Below, in pieces: positions 15,561 to 24,200 of a stretch of DNA of 64,000 nt. Under the pieces are notes generated by a model. That model worked only from the letters and a program-made list of their open reading frames with translations, made no database searches and had not been told where the DNA came from. Made by a program: the position numbers and the translations under genes. The stretch is from an uncultured Draconibacterium sp. (lineage in GTDB: Bacteria; Bacteroidota; Bacteroidia; Bacteroidales; Prolixibacteraceae). The stretch lies in contig NZ_OY776413.1 of assembly GCF_963675585.1 (NCBI RefSeq), positions 496,001 through 560,000 of the forward strand, written 5' to 3'. How positions within the stretch are numbered: the first letter of the stretch is position 1; every line of letters starts with the position of its first letter.

Positions 15561-16847
15561 TTAATCATCGATGGTTTGCCCCACCAACTGGCGAAATTTC
15601 CAGCCGGTTTCATCCGAGTTAATATCCTGTGTTTGTTTCAGAATAATGCCAATCATGTTTTCCTGTGGATCGGCAAAATACTGGGTATTAAAATAACCGC
15701 CCCAGCTAAATGTTCCAGCACTACCTTGTCCGCCCATGTCTTCACCTTTTTCATTAATCACCTGAAAAGCCAGTCCAAAATGAGCATCGTCGCCTTCCCA
15801 TATTGTTCCAATTTGGTTGGCCAGCATCGTTTGTACAGTGGTACGGCTGAGAATTCGTACTCCGTTTAATTCTCCATTATTCAAATACATTTGTAAAAAG
15901 GTAGCGTAATCTTTGGCAGTACTCGAAAGCCCTGCACCACCCGAAAAGAATCGTTTGGCTCCTTTTTTAGGATAATCGGGATCGTAAAAAGTAGTTGGGA
16001 ATTTTACCCACTTGTTATCTTTTTTGGTTTGAACCGAAACCAGGCGGCTCTGTTTTGATTCGGGCAAATAAAACCAGGTATCGTTCATGCCCAGCGGATC
16101 CAGAATTCGTGTTCTCAAAAATTCGTCGAAAGGCACGCCCGACATAATTTCAATAAAATAACCAAGCACATCGAGACCTTCGCTGTATGTAAATTTTTCG
16201 CCCGGATTATGGTGCAGCGGAAGTTTGGCCAGTTTTTTCACACTTTCTTCAATGCTTATATTTTCGGTAGTAAACAAATCGGTTACGCCGGCATCCTGGT
16301 ATATTTTTTTAAAACGTTTGTCGGAATCGATTATTCCATAGCCAATACCGGAAGTATGCGACAAAAGGTGACGAATGGTTATTGGTGTTGAGGCCGGAGT
16401 TGTAGTGTAAGTCCCATCGGCATATAAACTATCGAGTACCTGTTCGTTTTTGAATTCGGGAATGTACTTTGAAATGGGATCGTCGAGGCGGAATTTACCT
16501 TCTTCCCACAACATCATCACAGCCGTTGAAGTTATGGCTTTTGTTTGCGATGCAATTCTAAAAATATCATCGCGTTGTAAGGCTCTCCCCGATTCATTAT
16601 CGGCCATTCCATAAGCTTTGTACAACACAATTTTCCCATTGCGCGCCACAAGTGCCACTACTCCCGGAACCTGAGATTCCTCAACCGCTTCGCGGCACAT
16701 CTTATCTATTCTTCCCAGTCGTTCTTCCGAAATACCAACACTGCCCGCATCGGCTTCGGCAAGCACCGGTGATGTTTGTAAGGATTTTGTCTGGGCAAAA
16801 ACAGCAAGCGTGCAAAAAGTAAAAAGGAAGGCGATTAAATTTCTCAT
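15561..16847 (-). CDS. Secreted serine hydrolase, beta-lactamase / class C penicillin-binding family
   Basis: A 428-residue protein with an N-terminal signal peptide (LIAFLFTFCTLAVFAQ). The SxxK nucleophile motif is SQTK (Ser100, Lys103) in FRIASQTKAIT. The second motif is YSE (Tyr221) in FTYSEGLDVLG, in place of YxN. A GGQGSAGTFSWGG segment stands where the third motif region is expected. Members are periplasmic or outer-membrane esterases, D-aminopeptidases or beta-lactamases; the Tyr-Ser-Glu variant argues for esterase or peptidase rather than antibiotic hydrolysis. The substrate is not known. It is transcribed alone. Confidence 0.9.
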   Translation of the reverse strand: MRNLIAFLFTFCTLAVFAQTKSLQTSPVLAEADAGSVGISEERLGRIDKMCREAVEESQVPGVVALVARNGKIVLYKAYGMADNESGRALQRDDIFRIASQTKAITSTAVMMLWEEGKFRLDDPISKYIPEFKNEQVLDSLYADGTYTTTPASTPITIRHLLSHTSGIGYGIIDSDKRFKKIYQDAGVTDLFTTENISIEESVKKLAKLPLHHNPGEKFTYSEGLDVLGYFIEIMSGVPFDEFLRTRILDPLGMNDTWFYLPESKQSRLVSVQTKKDNKWVKFPTTFYDPDYPKKGAKRFFSGGAGLSSTAKDYATFLQMYLNNGELNGVRILSRTTVQTMLANQIGTIWEGDDAHFGLAFQVINEKGEDMGGQGSAGTFSWGGYFNTQYFADPQENMIGIILKQTQDINSDETGWKFRQLVGQTIDD

Positions 16848-16964
16848 TTCAAAAATTATTTAGTTTTGATTATTCCATTCAGGAAAACCAAAGATAGCAA
16901 TTCGAGAATCAATTTTTGCGTCAAAATTATTTCATTTTCAATTTTAAAAATCCATAATAAACAA

Positions 16965-16993
16965 AAAGACCTACCCATAAAAGGCAGGTCTTT
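16965..16993 (-). terminator. Terminator of the PepSY-type gene (minus strand)
   Basis: AAAGACCT / AGGTCTTT pair, and CC/GG extends the stem. On the minus strand a U-rich stretch follows. Confidence 0.75.
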
Positions 16994-17035
16994 GTATATC
17001 ATTTCTAAAATTTCAGACCGTGGAAAGCACTTTAG

Positions 17036-17566
17036 TTATATAAAAAAGATTAGAAGAGTTAATACAATTCCGGCGCCTGTCAGATAAAGTCCGCGTTTAA
17101 ACATATTCGTTTTTGATTTGAACATCCAAAAAGAAGAAACGGCCAAAAACAAGAGCAAAAGCGCATAAATCATCGACACATAATGCATAATATTCCGGCT
17201 CGATGTTTTGTGAAATTGATTGAATTTATTCAGAAAAGCCGGTAATTCTTTGGCTCTGTATTGAATTTCTCCACTTGCTTTGTTGTAATTTCCATTCTGA
17301 AAATACACCAGGTCGCCTTCTTCTTTAATCACCTGAAATTCGCGCATATGCAACACCATACCCAGATCCGATATTTTCATATTGGGCTCAAGTGTTCGTT
17401 CCACCAGTTTTTCGCTTTTCAGAAAATCAGTATCGCGGTACAAAAGTACAATGCCGCTTAAACCATAAATAATTGTAATTCCGATTACAAAAAAGCCAAT
17501 GTCGCGATGCATCGAACGCATGTTAAAACGAATTTTCTTTCTCTCTCTGTTTTCCCTTTTTCCCAT
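17036..17566 (-). CDS. PepSY-associated membrane protein
   Basis: A 176-residue protein with three hydrophobic segments: one after the basic head (IGFFVIGITIIYGLSGIVLL) and two near the C-terminus (IYALLLLFLAVSSFWMF and LTGAGIVLTLLIFFI). The RSMHRDIGFF start of TM1 is typical of PepSY-associated TM helix proteins, where a His in this position is conserved. The middle 80 residues form a small soluble domain. Related proteins are often linked to iron-siderophore uptake or heme-dependent reductases, but nothing nearby supports a specific role here. Confidence 0.75.
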   Translation of the reverse strand: MGKRENRERKKIRFNMRSMHRDIGFFVIGITIIYGLSGIVLLYRDTDFLKSEKLVERTLEPNMKISDLGMVLHMREFQVIKEEGDLVYFQNGNYNKASGEIQYRAKELPAFLNKFNQFHKTSSRNIMHYVSMIYALLLLFLAVSSFWMFKSKTNMFKRGLYLTGAGIVLTLLIFFI

Positions 17567-17635
17567 AACTTAAATTAAAAATAATCGATTGTAGTTCATT
17601 CCCAACGCGCACACATTCGTGCATGTATTACAACA

Positions 17636-17669
17636 AAAAGTCTCTTGTAGTAAACTAAAGGAGACTTTT
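17636..17669 (-). terminator. Terminator of the NTF2-HAD-NnrE/D operon (minus strand)
   Basis: AAAAGTCTC / GAGACTTTT form a perfect 9-bp stem. On the minus strand it is followed by U-rich sequence. It lies about 125 bp past the NTF2-like stop codon. Confidence 0.7.
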
Positions 17670-17794
17670 ATATGCAATGCCTGTGGCAATGTTCAATCAG
17701 ACCTGTTTTTAGTTGAAGGGTTTAATGGAGTTCCTAATTTTTAGAAAATTTAAGTTCGTTAGAACAATTGAAACGTCATAAAAAATAGTATAGT

Positions 17795-18154
17795 TTAATC
17801 CCTGGGAATCGGCAAATGATGCATTCGCAAAAACGAAAGTTTGTCCCAATAACCACGTTGCATTTTTATTTTACCATCTTCTACTAAGAAAAAACCGCAG
17901 CCCCGCAGTCCCAGCGGATCTTTCCACTCGAGAATAGCCCACTGTCCGTCTTCAAAAATATTTTCAACGATACACACCATTTCTGCAGCGGCAAATTCGT
18001 TTTTAAACATTTCCAGAATATTTGATTTGCCCACAACAACATCGTTAGCAACCTGGTGATTTACAGCATCAGTATGATACAGTTCGGCGATTTTTTCAGC
18101 ATTTCCCTCATTAAAAAGGTCGACCCATTTTTTAACCAAATCTTTTGCTTCCAT
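17795..18154 (-). CDS. NTF2-like / SnoaL-type protein
   Basis: A 119-residue alpha+beta cone-fold protein. The start KKWVDLFNEGNAEKIAELYHTDAV followed by HQVA is the usual SnoaL-like opening, and the GQWAILEWKDPLG and GYWDKL segments belong to the beta-sheet that lines the pocket. Members range from ketosteroid-isomerase-like enzymes to binding proteins, and no catalytic residue is decisive here. It lies 21 bp after the HAD gene and is the last gene of a three-gene operon. Confidence 0.82.
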   Translation of the reverse strand: MEAKDLVKKWVDLFNEGNAEKIAELYHTDAVNHQVANDVVVGKSNILEMFKNEFAAAEMVCIVENIFEDGQWAILEWKDPLGLRGCGFFLVEDGKIKMQRGYWDKLSFLRMHHLPIPRD

Positions 18155-18175
18155 AACTACTTTTTATTCCGAAAA

Positions 18176-18838
18176 TCATTTATCAAGAAAGTGCTCCCGG
18201 TTCACTTCGTCAAAGTGATGGATCACCTGGAAATGCGCATTTCGTATGCCATTATTTATCTCACTTACAATTACAACATTACCGGCACCTGCATTGATAG
18301 CGGCTTTAATTCCTGCCTTTGAATCTTCAAAAATCGTCGTATTTTTTTTATCCGTTTTTAAGCTTTCAATGGCCTTGTTAAACAAATCGGGGAAAGGTTT
18401 GCCGCGTGTGGAACCGTCGTTGTAAATAATATTTTCGGGTTTGAAATAGTTGAGCAAGTGAAAATTTTCGATAAAAAAATCAACGTTATTTTTAGCTGAT
18501 GCAGTGGCAATGGCAATTTCAACTCCATTGTTTACTAAAAAGCTGATAAAATCCAGAGCTCCCGGAGCCAAATCCATTCCTTTTTCCAAACACATGGCCC
18601 GGTAGATCACTTCTTTTTCTTCGGTATAAAGATCAACTTCTTCAGCACTCAACTCTTTCTTAAATAAATATTCGAAAGTGTCTTTGGCATTTATTCCATG
18701 TACCCAGGTTAATTTTTCTTCATCGCTTAAGTTAAAATTATACTTTGCCAAAAACTGATCCCACGAATCGTTTTGCAATTGCGTATCCCAAAAAAGTGTT
18801 CCGTTAAAATCGAACACAACGCCTTTCCTATTTTCCAT
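18176..18838 (-). CDS. HAD-superfamily hydrolase, beta-phosphoglucomutase/phosphatase-like
   Basis: A 220-residue HAD subfamily I protein. Motif I is DFNGT (Asp10, Asn12), motif II TAS in IAIATASAKNN, a Lys in RGKPFPDLF, and motif IV IFEDSKAGI. An all-helical cap lies between motifs I and II. Asp10 is the nucleophile. The usual second Asp (acid/base) is Asn here, which may alter the turnover or substrate class. It starts 12 bp after the NAD(P)HX repair gene, so they are co-transcribed. A role in removing damaged phosphorylated metabolites would suit the neighbour, but that is inference. Confidence 0.88.
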   Translation of the reverse strand: MENRKGVVFDFNGTLFWDTQLQNDSWDQFLAKYNFNLSDEEKLTWVHGINAKDTFEYLFKKELSAEEVDLYTEEKEVIYRAMCLEKGMDLAPGALDFISFLVNNGVEIAIATASAKNNVDFFIENFHLLNYFKPENIIYNDGSTRGKPFPDLFNKAIESLKTDKKNTTIFEDSKAGIKAAINAGAGNVVIVSEINNGIRNAHFQVIHHFDEVNREHFLDK

Positions 18839-18850
18839 ACTGATTATAAA

Positions 18851-20368
18851 CTATTGTTCGTTTGAGAGATGTTTGTATGCTTGACCCATAAATTCAATTA
18901 TATCGCCTGCTATTAAAGCGTTTTCCGATTTTTTTGCAGCGGCTAAATCGCCTGCCAAACCATGTAAATAAACGCCCAAAACAGCCGCATCTTCCGATTT
19001 CATTTCCTGTGCCAGTAAACCTAAAATTATTCCGGTAAGCACATCGCCACTTCCGGCTGTAGCCATTCCCGGGTTTCCGGTTGAATTAAAATACAAGTTC
19101 CCTGAGGCCGTTGAAACACTTGTGTGCGCTCCTTTTAAAATAACAACACACTTGTATTTTTCCGAAAATTCGAGTTGTTTCTGAATACTTTGATATGAAT
19201 TTTGAGTATCGCCAACCAGACGTTTAAACTCGCCCGGATGAGGTGTAAGTATTGAACCTTCGGGTAATTTTTCCAACCATTTCGGATTTTCGGAAAGTAT
19301 ATTTAAGGCATCGGCATCGATTACCAGTGGAATTTTGGCGGTTTCCAAGAGTTCGCACAAAGCTTTTCGCGAATTTTGTTTTTGCCCAAGGCCGGGTCCA
19401 ATTCCAATGGCAGAAAAAGCATCCAGAGCCGGAAATTGAGTAAACATTGAATCGTGTTGATCGATACTAGCCATTGCCTCGGGAACAGCAGTTTGAATGA
19501 TGGAGTAGCCCATGTGTGGCACATGCGTGGTTAACAATCCCACTCCGGCTCGTAAACAGGCTTTCGAAGCCAAAACAGCTGCACCCATTTTGCCGTAACT
19601 GCCTGCAATTAACAGGGCATGCCCCAGGTTCCCTTTGTGATCGAATTTCGACCGAACCGGCATTTTATCCAGAATATCATTTTGTTCCACCAATAAATAA
19701 GGCGAAGCAAATTGTTCAATTCCATCGGGATGCAAGCCAATTGGAAGTACTTCCCACTCGCCCACATATTCGGCATTTTCGGCAAACAAAAAACTAAGCT
19801 TTGCAAACTGAAATGTTAAGGTAAAATCGGCACGGATGATATTCTCCAACTGATTTTCAGAATTGTCTTCCCCCATTAATCCACTTGGAATATCAATGGC
19901 CACAACACTATTCGATAACTGATTAATCTTTCTTACGATTTCGGCAGGCAAACCTTCCAGCGGCCTTGTGAGCCCAGATCCAAAAAGACCATCGATTATC
20001 ACATCCGAGTCTTCCGTTTCGGGAAATTCGTTTATTGCTGTAATTTTATGCAAAATCACTTTTCCCTGCTCTTCAAGTCGTTGCCAGTTTATCGCCGGCG
20101 ATCCTTTTAAAACTTTCCCAAAATCGAGCAGATATACTTCACACACATAATCCAGATCAGCCAGCTGACGGGCAATGGCCAAAGCATCGCCTCCATTGTT
20201 TCCCGGGCCGGCAAAAAACACCATTTTCCGTTCCGTGGTAAACTCCTGCACCAGCCAGTTACTTACCTGTAACGAAGCACGTTCCATTAAATCAATATCC
20301 AAAATGGGTTCATTTTTTATGGTATAAGCGTCCAGCCCGGCTATTTGTTTCGTAGTGAATATTTTCAT
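18851..20368 (-). CDS. nnrED: Bifunctional NAD(P)H-hydrate epimerase / ADP-dependent NAD(P)HX dehydratase
   Basis: Repairs hydrated NADH and NADPH: the epimerase converts R-NAD(P)HX to the S form and the dehydratase restores NAD(P)H using ADP. At 505 residues it is the usual fused form. The N-terminal YjeF domain has FFAGPGNNGGDALAIAR and VVAIDIPSGL. The C-terminal ribokinase-like domain has GSYGKMGAAVLA, GIGPGLGQ, VIDADALNIL, LTPHPGEFKRL, and the NPGMATAGSGDVLTG nucleotide-binding signature. It is the first gene of the operon with the HAD and NTF2-like genes. Confidence 0.95.
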   Translation of the reverse strand: MKIFTTKQIAGLDAYTIKNEPILDIDLMERASLQVSNWLVQEFTTERKMVFFAGPGNNGGDALAIARQLADLDYVCEVYLLDFGKVLKGSPAINWQRLEEQGKVILHKITAINEFPETEDSDVIIDGLFGSGLTRPLEGLPAEIVRKINQLSNSVVAIDIPSGLMGEDNSENQLENIIRADFTLTFQFAKLSFLFAENAEYVGEWEVLPIGLHPDGIEQFASPYLLVEQNDILDKMPVRSKFDHKGNLGHALLIAGSYGKMGAAVLASKACLRAGVGLLTTHVPHMGYSIIQTAVPEAMASIDQHDSMFTQFPALDAFSAIGIGPGLGQKQNSRKALCELLETAKIPLVIDADALNILSENPKWLEKLPEGSILTPHPGEFKRLVGDTQNSYQSIQKQLEFSEKYKCVVILKGAHTSVSTASGNLYFNSTGNPGMATAGSGDVLTGIILGLLAQEMKSEDAAVLGVYLHGLAGDLAAAKKSENALIAGDIIEFMGQAYKHLSNEQ

Positions 20369-20521
20369 GACAGTTGCTTGAAAAACAGAAGGCCAGCATT
20401 CAAAATTGGCTACTCCGGTTATTGTTTACTCTAAATTATAAAAAACACTTGTGACTGGCAGGTTTTGAAACAAAAAATACCAACTTTTGTGCGCAATTTT
20501 TCAGCATAATTTCATTGAACA

Positions 20522-21544
20522 TTAATCCCATTCCCAGCCAATACTGGATTTGAATACATAATCGTTTTTAGAAACATCGATTAAGGGATTACTGTCGAAA
20601 TTATGGATATAACTTAGTTTGATATAAAAATCGAGTGGCAAATCGTATTTTAACGAAATATCAGCATTCACACGCCACCTGCCCCAATCGGTAAAACTGG
20701 GATAAGTATACATTTGTGCCATAAATGAAAAGTCGCTCAAATTGTAGGCATTAAACTCAGCCAATCCCAATCCCTCGAAACTGTTGGCTTTGGTTGGATT
20801 ATCGCCGCCATAATGTTCACGCGAAAGTGCCAAACCTGCACCTGCCTGAAAATATATCCGACTGTTTCTGATGATGTAATACCCCACTCCCAACCTGCCT
20901 GTCGAGCGCAAATCCAGCATCTGTTCGCTGTTGCTAAGAAACTCGCTACCTCCCATTATCATTGCATTTCGGTAAATATCGCGGGTAATAGTAAAACCTC
21001 CTTCGGTGCGATCGGTTGGATCCACATCTTTTTGAACGGTTCCAACATTACTAAAGTTGGCATTGAATCGCCATTTGTCTCCGGTATAACTCGCTTTTCC
21101 CTGTGCCGAAGTTTGTCGCACACTGTTGGCTTTGGTCAGCGAAAATCCGGCATCAAGTGATATTATTATTCGTTCTTTTAGATTTACTTTTATCGAAGTA
21201 ATTTGCACGATGTCATCAAGGGGCATAATAATTTCCTGATCTTTGGCAATCACACGAACCAGGCGCCCTTTATCCAACATTGGTTTTAATCCTCCGTAAT
21301 ACCGAATTCCATCCGATGTGTATATGATTGAATTACCAATTTCCAGCCCGTCTATTTCGGTCCAATCAATTTGAAATTCCTTATCAGCATAATCGGTATC
21401 AAACACCAATACAGCCTTTTGCATCGATTTAAATTCTCCAACCAACACATCGCCTGCCCTTGTATAAATTTTATCGGTTTGAGCAAACAATTGAAAACAG
21501 GTAAATATCAGGATAAAAAAACTAAATGTTTTTTTAGTATTCAT
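20522..21544 (-). CDS. DUF481 family outer-membrane beta-barrel protein
   Basis: From the ATG at 21544 it has 340 residues; two ATG codons just upstream (21550, 21553) would only lengthen the head. The signal peptide is TFSFFILIFTCFQLFAQ. A soluble N-terminal part of about 110 residues (DVLVGEFKSM, EIDGLEIGN, IIMPLDDIVQI) has a small-beta-domain look. Then comes a DUF481-type barrel of alternating amphipathic strands ending in the aromatic-rich IGWEWD. DUF481 proteins of Gram-negative bacteria are outer-membrane proteins, some linked to salt response; the function is unknown. Confidence 0.85.
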   Translation of the reverse strand: MNTKKTFSFFILIFTCFQLFAQTDKIYTRAGDVLVGEFKSMQKAVLVFDTDYADKEFQIDWTEIDGLEIGNSIIYTSDGIRYYGGLKPMLDKGRLVRVIAKDQEIIMPLDDIVQITSIKVNLKERIIISLDAGFSLTKANSVRQTSAQGKASYTGDKWRFNANFSNVGTVQKDVDPTDRTEGGFTITRDIYRNAMIMGGSEFLSNSEQMLDLRSTGRLGVGYYIIRNSRIYFQAGAGLALSREHYGGDNPTKANSFEGLGLAEFNAYNLSDFSFMAQMYTYPSFTDWGRWRVNADISLKYDLPLDFYIKLSYIHNFDSNPLIDVSKNDYVFKSSIGWEWD

Positions 21545-21681
21545 AATCATCATTTTGATTTAGACAATCAAAAATACAACATAAAATCGGAAGCATACAA
21601 ATGAAATAAACCCGAATTTCAAAGCTGTTTCACGACATATTGAAATATTCCTTAAAACATTGAACCTGACCTTTATCAACT

Positions 21682-21710
21682 TTTGCGTGATAAAAAGATT
21701 TCTATATTTG
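21682..21710 (+). promoter_or_regulatory. Bacteroidota-type promoter for the POT transporter
   Basis: A TTTG -33 box at 21682-21685 and a TATATTTG -7 box (TAnnTTTG) at 21703-21710 are separated by 17 bases. The start codon is 49 bp downstream, giving an expected leader of roughly 40 bases. Confidence 0.65.
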
Positions 21711-21758
21711 TGAACGCACGATAAAAGGGAATTATTAATTACAAAAATTATAGAGAAT

Positions 21759-23426
21759 ATGTTTAAAGATCATCCAAAAGGTTTGATTGTAGCTTTCTTC
21801 GCAAATATGGGCGAACGATTTGGCTACTATACCATGCTTGCCATTTTCGTACTCTACATACAGGCGAAATTTGGTTTTACCACAGCCGAAGCCGGTAGTG
21901 TTTACGGTACATTTTTGTTTGGAATTTACTTTCTTCCCTTGTTGGGAGGTTACATTGCCGACAACCTGCTTGGTTATGGGAAAACCATTGCGCTCGGAAC
22001 CGTAGTGATGTTTATGGGTTACGGATTATTATCCTTACCCGGAATGGGCATTATGACTGTTTACCTGGCACTGGCAGTTATCTCTTTGGGTACAGGATTC
22101 TTTAAAGGAAACCTGCAGGCTTTGGTCGGAAGTATGTACGACGACCCGCGCTACAACTCAAACCGCGACAATGCCTTTAATATTTTTTATATGGGTATTA
22201 ACATTGGAGCCTTTTTCGCACCAACCGCAGCCGAATCAATCGGCAACTGGGTTTTGGCAAAAAAAGGATTCACTTACGACTCGTCGATTCCGCATTTGGC
22301 GCATCAGTTTTTAGCCGGAAAATTAGAAAATGTAAATCAGCTTACTGAAATTGCAAAAGCGCAAATGGGCGAAAGTTTTACCGATTTAACTGCATTCTCA
22401 AACTCATACATCGATACTTTAAGCCAATCGTACAACGCAGGTTTTGCAATTGCTGCAGCAAGTATGATCCTTTCATTTATAATTTTTGTATCGTTTCGAA
22501 AATACTACAAACATGCTGATTTAACCGAAAAACAAAAAGCAAAATCAGAAGCGCACAAAGACAAAGTAATTCAATTATCTGCCAGTCAGATTCGCGAACG
22601 TTTAATTGCACTTGGACTTGTGTTTTTAGTGGTTATCTTTTTCTGGATGGCTTTCCACCAAAACGGATTTACAATGACCATTTTTGCACGCGACTACACA
22701 CAATTGGGTGATGTTTCTCCGGGTACTTACATTCTTTTCGATTTAACTCAGTTGCTTCCTATTCTGTTTGCCATCATCGGTACTATTCTGGTTTTTACCG
22801 CAAAAGCAGTAAAAACAAAAGGAATTGGAGCAGCAGTAATTGTTGTAAGTTTGGCTTTGGCTTATTATACAATCAGCTCTCACACCGGCGATTACACCAT
22901 TACTCCACAAAAATTCCAGCATTTTAATCCAATATTTATCGTATTCCTTACACCACTTGTAATTGGAATGTTTACTGCTTTGCGCAAAAAAGGGAAAGAA
23001 CCTTCAGCTCCAAAGAAAATTGGTTATGGAATGCTTATTACTGCAGTTGGATTTGGAGTACTTATTGCAAGTTCATTGGGACTAACTTCTCCAGGAGAGT
23101 TAAACGGAGGAGTATCGTCTAACTTAATTTCGCCATATTGGCTAATTACCTGTTACCTGATATTAACCATTGCTGAACTGTTTCTAAGTCCGATCGGAAT
23201 TTCTTTTGTTTCGAAAGTAGCTCCTCCAAAATACAAAGGGATGGCGCAAGGTGGCTGGTTTGCTGCCACTGCAATTGGAAATGCGGCTGCAGGTTTTATC
23301 GGCTACTATTGGGACCGCATCGAACTTTGGCAATTCTTCACCATTTTGGTCGTACTTTGTTTGGTGTCGGCAGCATTTATATTCTCGGTACTAAAACGAC
23401 TTGAAGCTACAACAAACGCTTCATAA
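21759..23426 (+). CDS. POT-family proton-coupled di/tripeptide transporter
   Basis: A 555-residue inner-membrane MFS protein with about fourteen hydrophobic segments, as in bacterial POT proteins with two extra helices. The diagnostic ExxERFxYY motif appears as NMGERFGYYTML (residues 16-27). Further POT marks are GTFLFGIYFLPLLGGYIAD and NIFYMGINIGAFFAP. It imports di- and tripeptides with protons and would feed PepD. The charged loop rich in Lys near residues 240-270 separates the two halves. It is read from its own promoter and ends at a bidirectional terminator. Confidence 0.95.
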   Translation: MFKDHPKGLIVAFFANMGERFGYYTMLAIFVLYIQAKFGFTTAEAGSVYGTFLFGIYFLPLLGGYIADNLLGYGKTIALGTVVMFMGYGLLSLPGMGIMTVYLALAVISLGTGFFKGNLQALVGSMYDDPRYNSNRDNAFNIFYMGINIGAFFAPTAAESIGNWVLAKKGFTYDSSIPHLAHQFLAGKLENVNQLTEIAKAQMGESFTDLTAFSNSYIDTLSQSYNAGFAIAAASMILSFIIFVSFRKYYKHADLTEKQKAKSEAHKDKVIQLSASQIRERLIALGLVFLVVIFFWMAFHQNGFTMTIFARDYTQLGDVSPGTYILFDLTQLLPILFAIIGTILVFTAKAVKTKGIGAAVIVVSLALAYYTISSHTGDYTITPQKFQHFNPIFIVFLTPLVIGMFTALRKKGKEPSAPKKIGYGMLITAVGFGVLIASSLGLTSPGELNGGVSSNLISPYWLITCYLILTIAELFLSPIGISFVSKVAPPKYKGMAQGGWFAATAIGNAAAGFIGYYWDRIELWQFFTILVVLCLVSAAFIFSVLKRLEATTNAS

Positions 23427-23444
23427 GTTATACATACTTACAAG

Positions 23445-23480
23445 AAAGGGCGGCTGTAAAAAATTTTACAGCCGCCCTTT
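23445..23480. terminator. Bidirectional terminator between the POT and receiver-domain genes
   Basis: A perfect 17-bp stem, starting AAAGGGCGGCTG and closing CAGCCGCCCTTT, with a very short A/T centre. It is symmetrical and so can serve both convergent genes. Confidence 0.9.
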
Positions 23481-23500
23481 GTATTTCGTTATTCTTTTAC

Positions 23501-24010
23501 TTATCGTTGCAAGCCAAAAGCATCAAAAAAAGTATGCAGGGCAGTAAAAATTACAATGGCAACCAATATACAAAGCGATGCAATCATGGCTGTTTTTATT
23601 ACCTTATTTCTGCGTTGAAGCTGAATCAATTTCGAAATTTTATCAATTTTATTCAGCACCTTTTTTAACGACAATTCACTGTCTTTTATGATATAGTCGT
23701 ATGCACCGTATTTTATCGAATTCACGGCAACTTCCATATCTTCGTTGGCAGTAAGAAATACAAATTCGGAATGTTTACTGTGCTTTTTTACGTTTACCAG
23801 CACTTCTATTCCGGTCGAATCCTGTAAATGATAATCCTGAATTACAATATCAGGCGACTCACCACCTTTAACTGTTCGAACACATTCCTTTCCCGAAAGA
23901 AATGATTTAACGTTCTTGAATCCTTCTCTGAGCAAGAATTCAGTTACAATTTTATTGTACATTTTGTTATCTTCCACTACATAAATCAGAAGATTTTTAT
24001 TCGCTCCCAT
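23501..24010 (-). CDS. Membrane-anchored response-regulator receiver domain protein
   Basis: A 169-residue protein. Residues 6-120 form a CheY-like receiver with acidic pair Glu13-Asp14, phospho-acceptor Asp59 (IVIQDYH), Thr87 (FLTAN) and Lys109 (YIIKDSE), all present. A short basic linker (LQRRNKVIK) leads to one C-terminal membrane helix (TAMIASLCILVAIVIFTALHTFF). There is no DNA-binding or enzymatic output domain, so it is likely to act by docking or as a phosphate sink at the inner membrane. No histidine kinase is encoded nearby. Confidence 0.88.
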   Translation of the reverse strand: MGANKNLLIYVVEDNKMYNKIVTEFLLREGFKNVKSFLSGKECVRTVKGGESPDIVIQDYHLQDSTGIEVLVNVKKHSKHSEFVFLTANEDMEVAVNSIKYGAYDYIIKDSELSLKKVLNKIDKISKLIQLQRRNKVIKTAMIASLCILVAIVIFTALHTFFDAFGLQR

Positions 24011-24200
24011 ATTTTCTTTAATTAACAGTCCACGTTCTAAAATTACAATTTTTACGTTTCCGAATTTAATTCATTCATATTTATAATGAATAAAAATAAG
24101 AAGTTACGAATATTTATCCAGAAAAAAGGAAACAATAAAAATGTTCTTCATATTGAATTTGAATTCTTACTTTTAAACCAAATAAAAAAACCAAAGACCA

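Noticed and set aside
15561-16847. Antibiotic-resistance beta-lactamase
   Set aside because: The SxxK motif is present, but the YxN motif is YSE and the overall layout is that of secreted esterase/peptidase members, so resistance is not supported.
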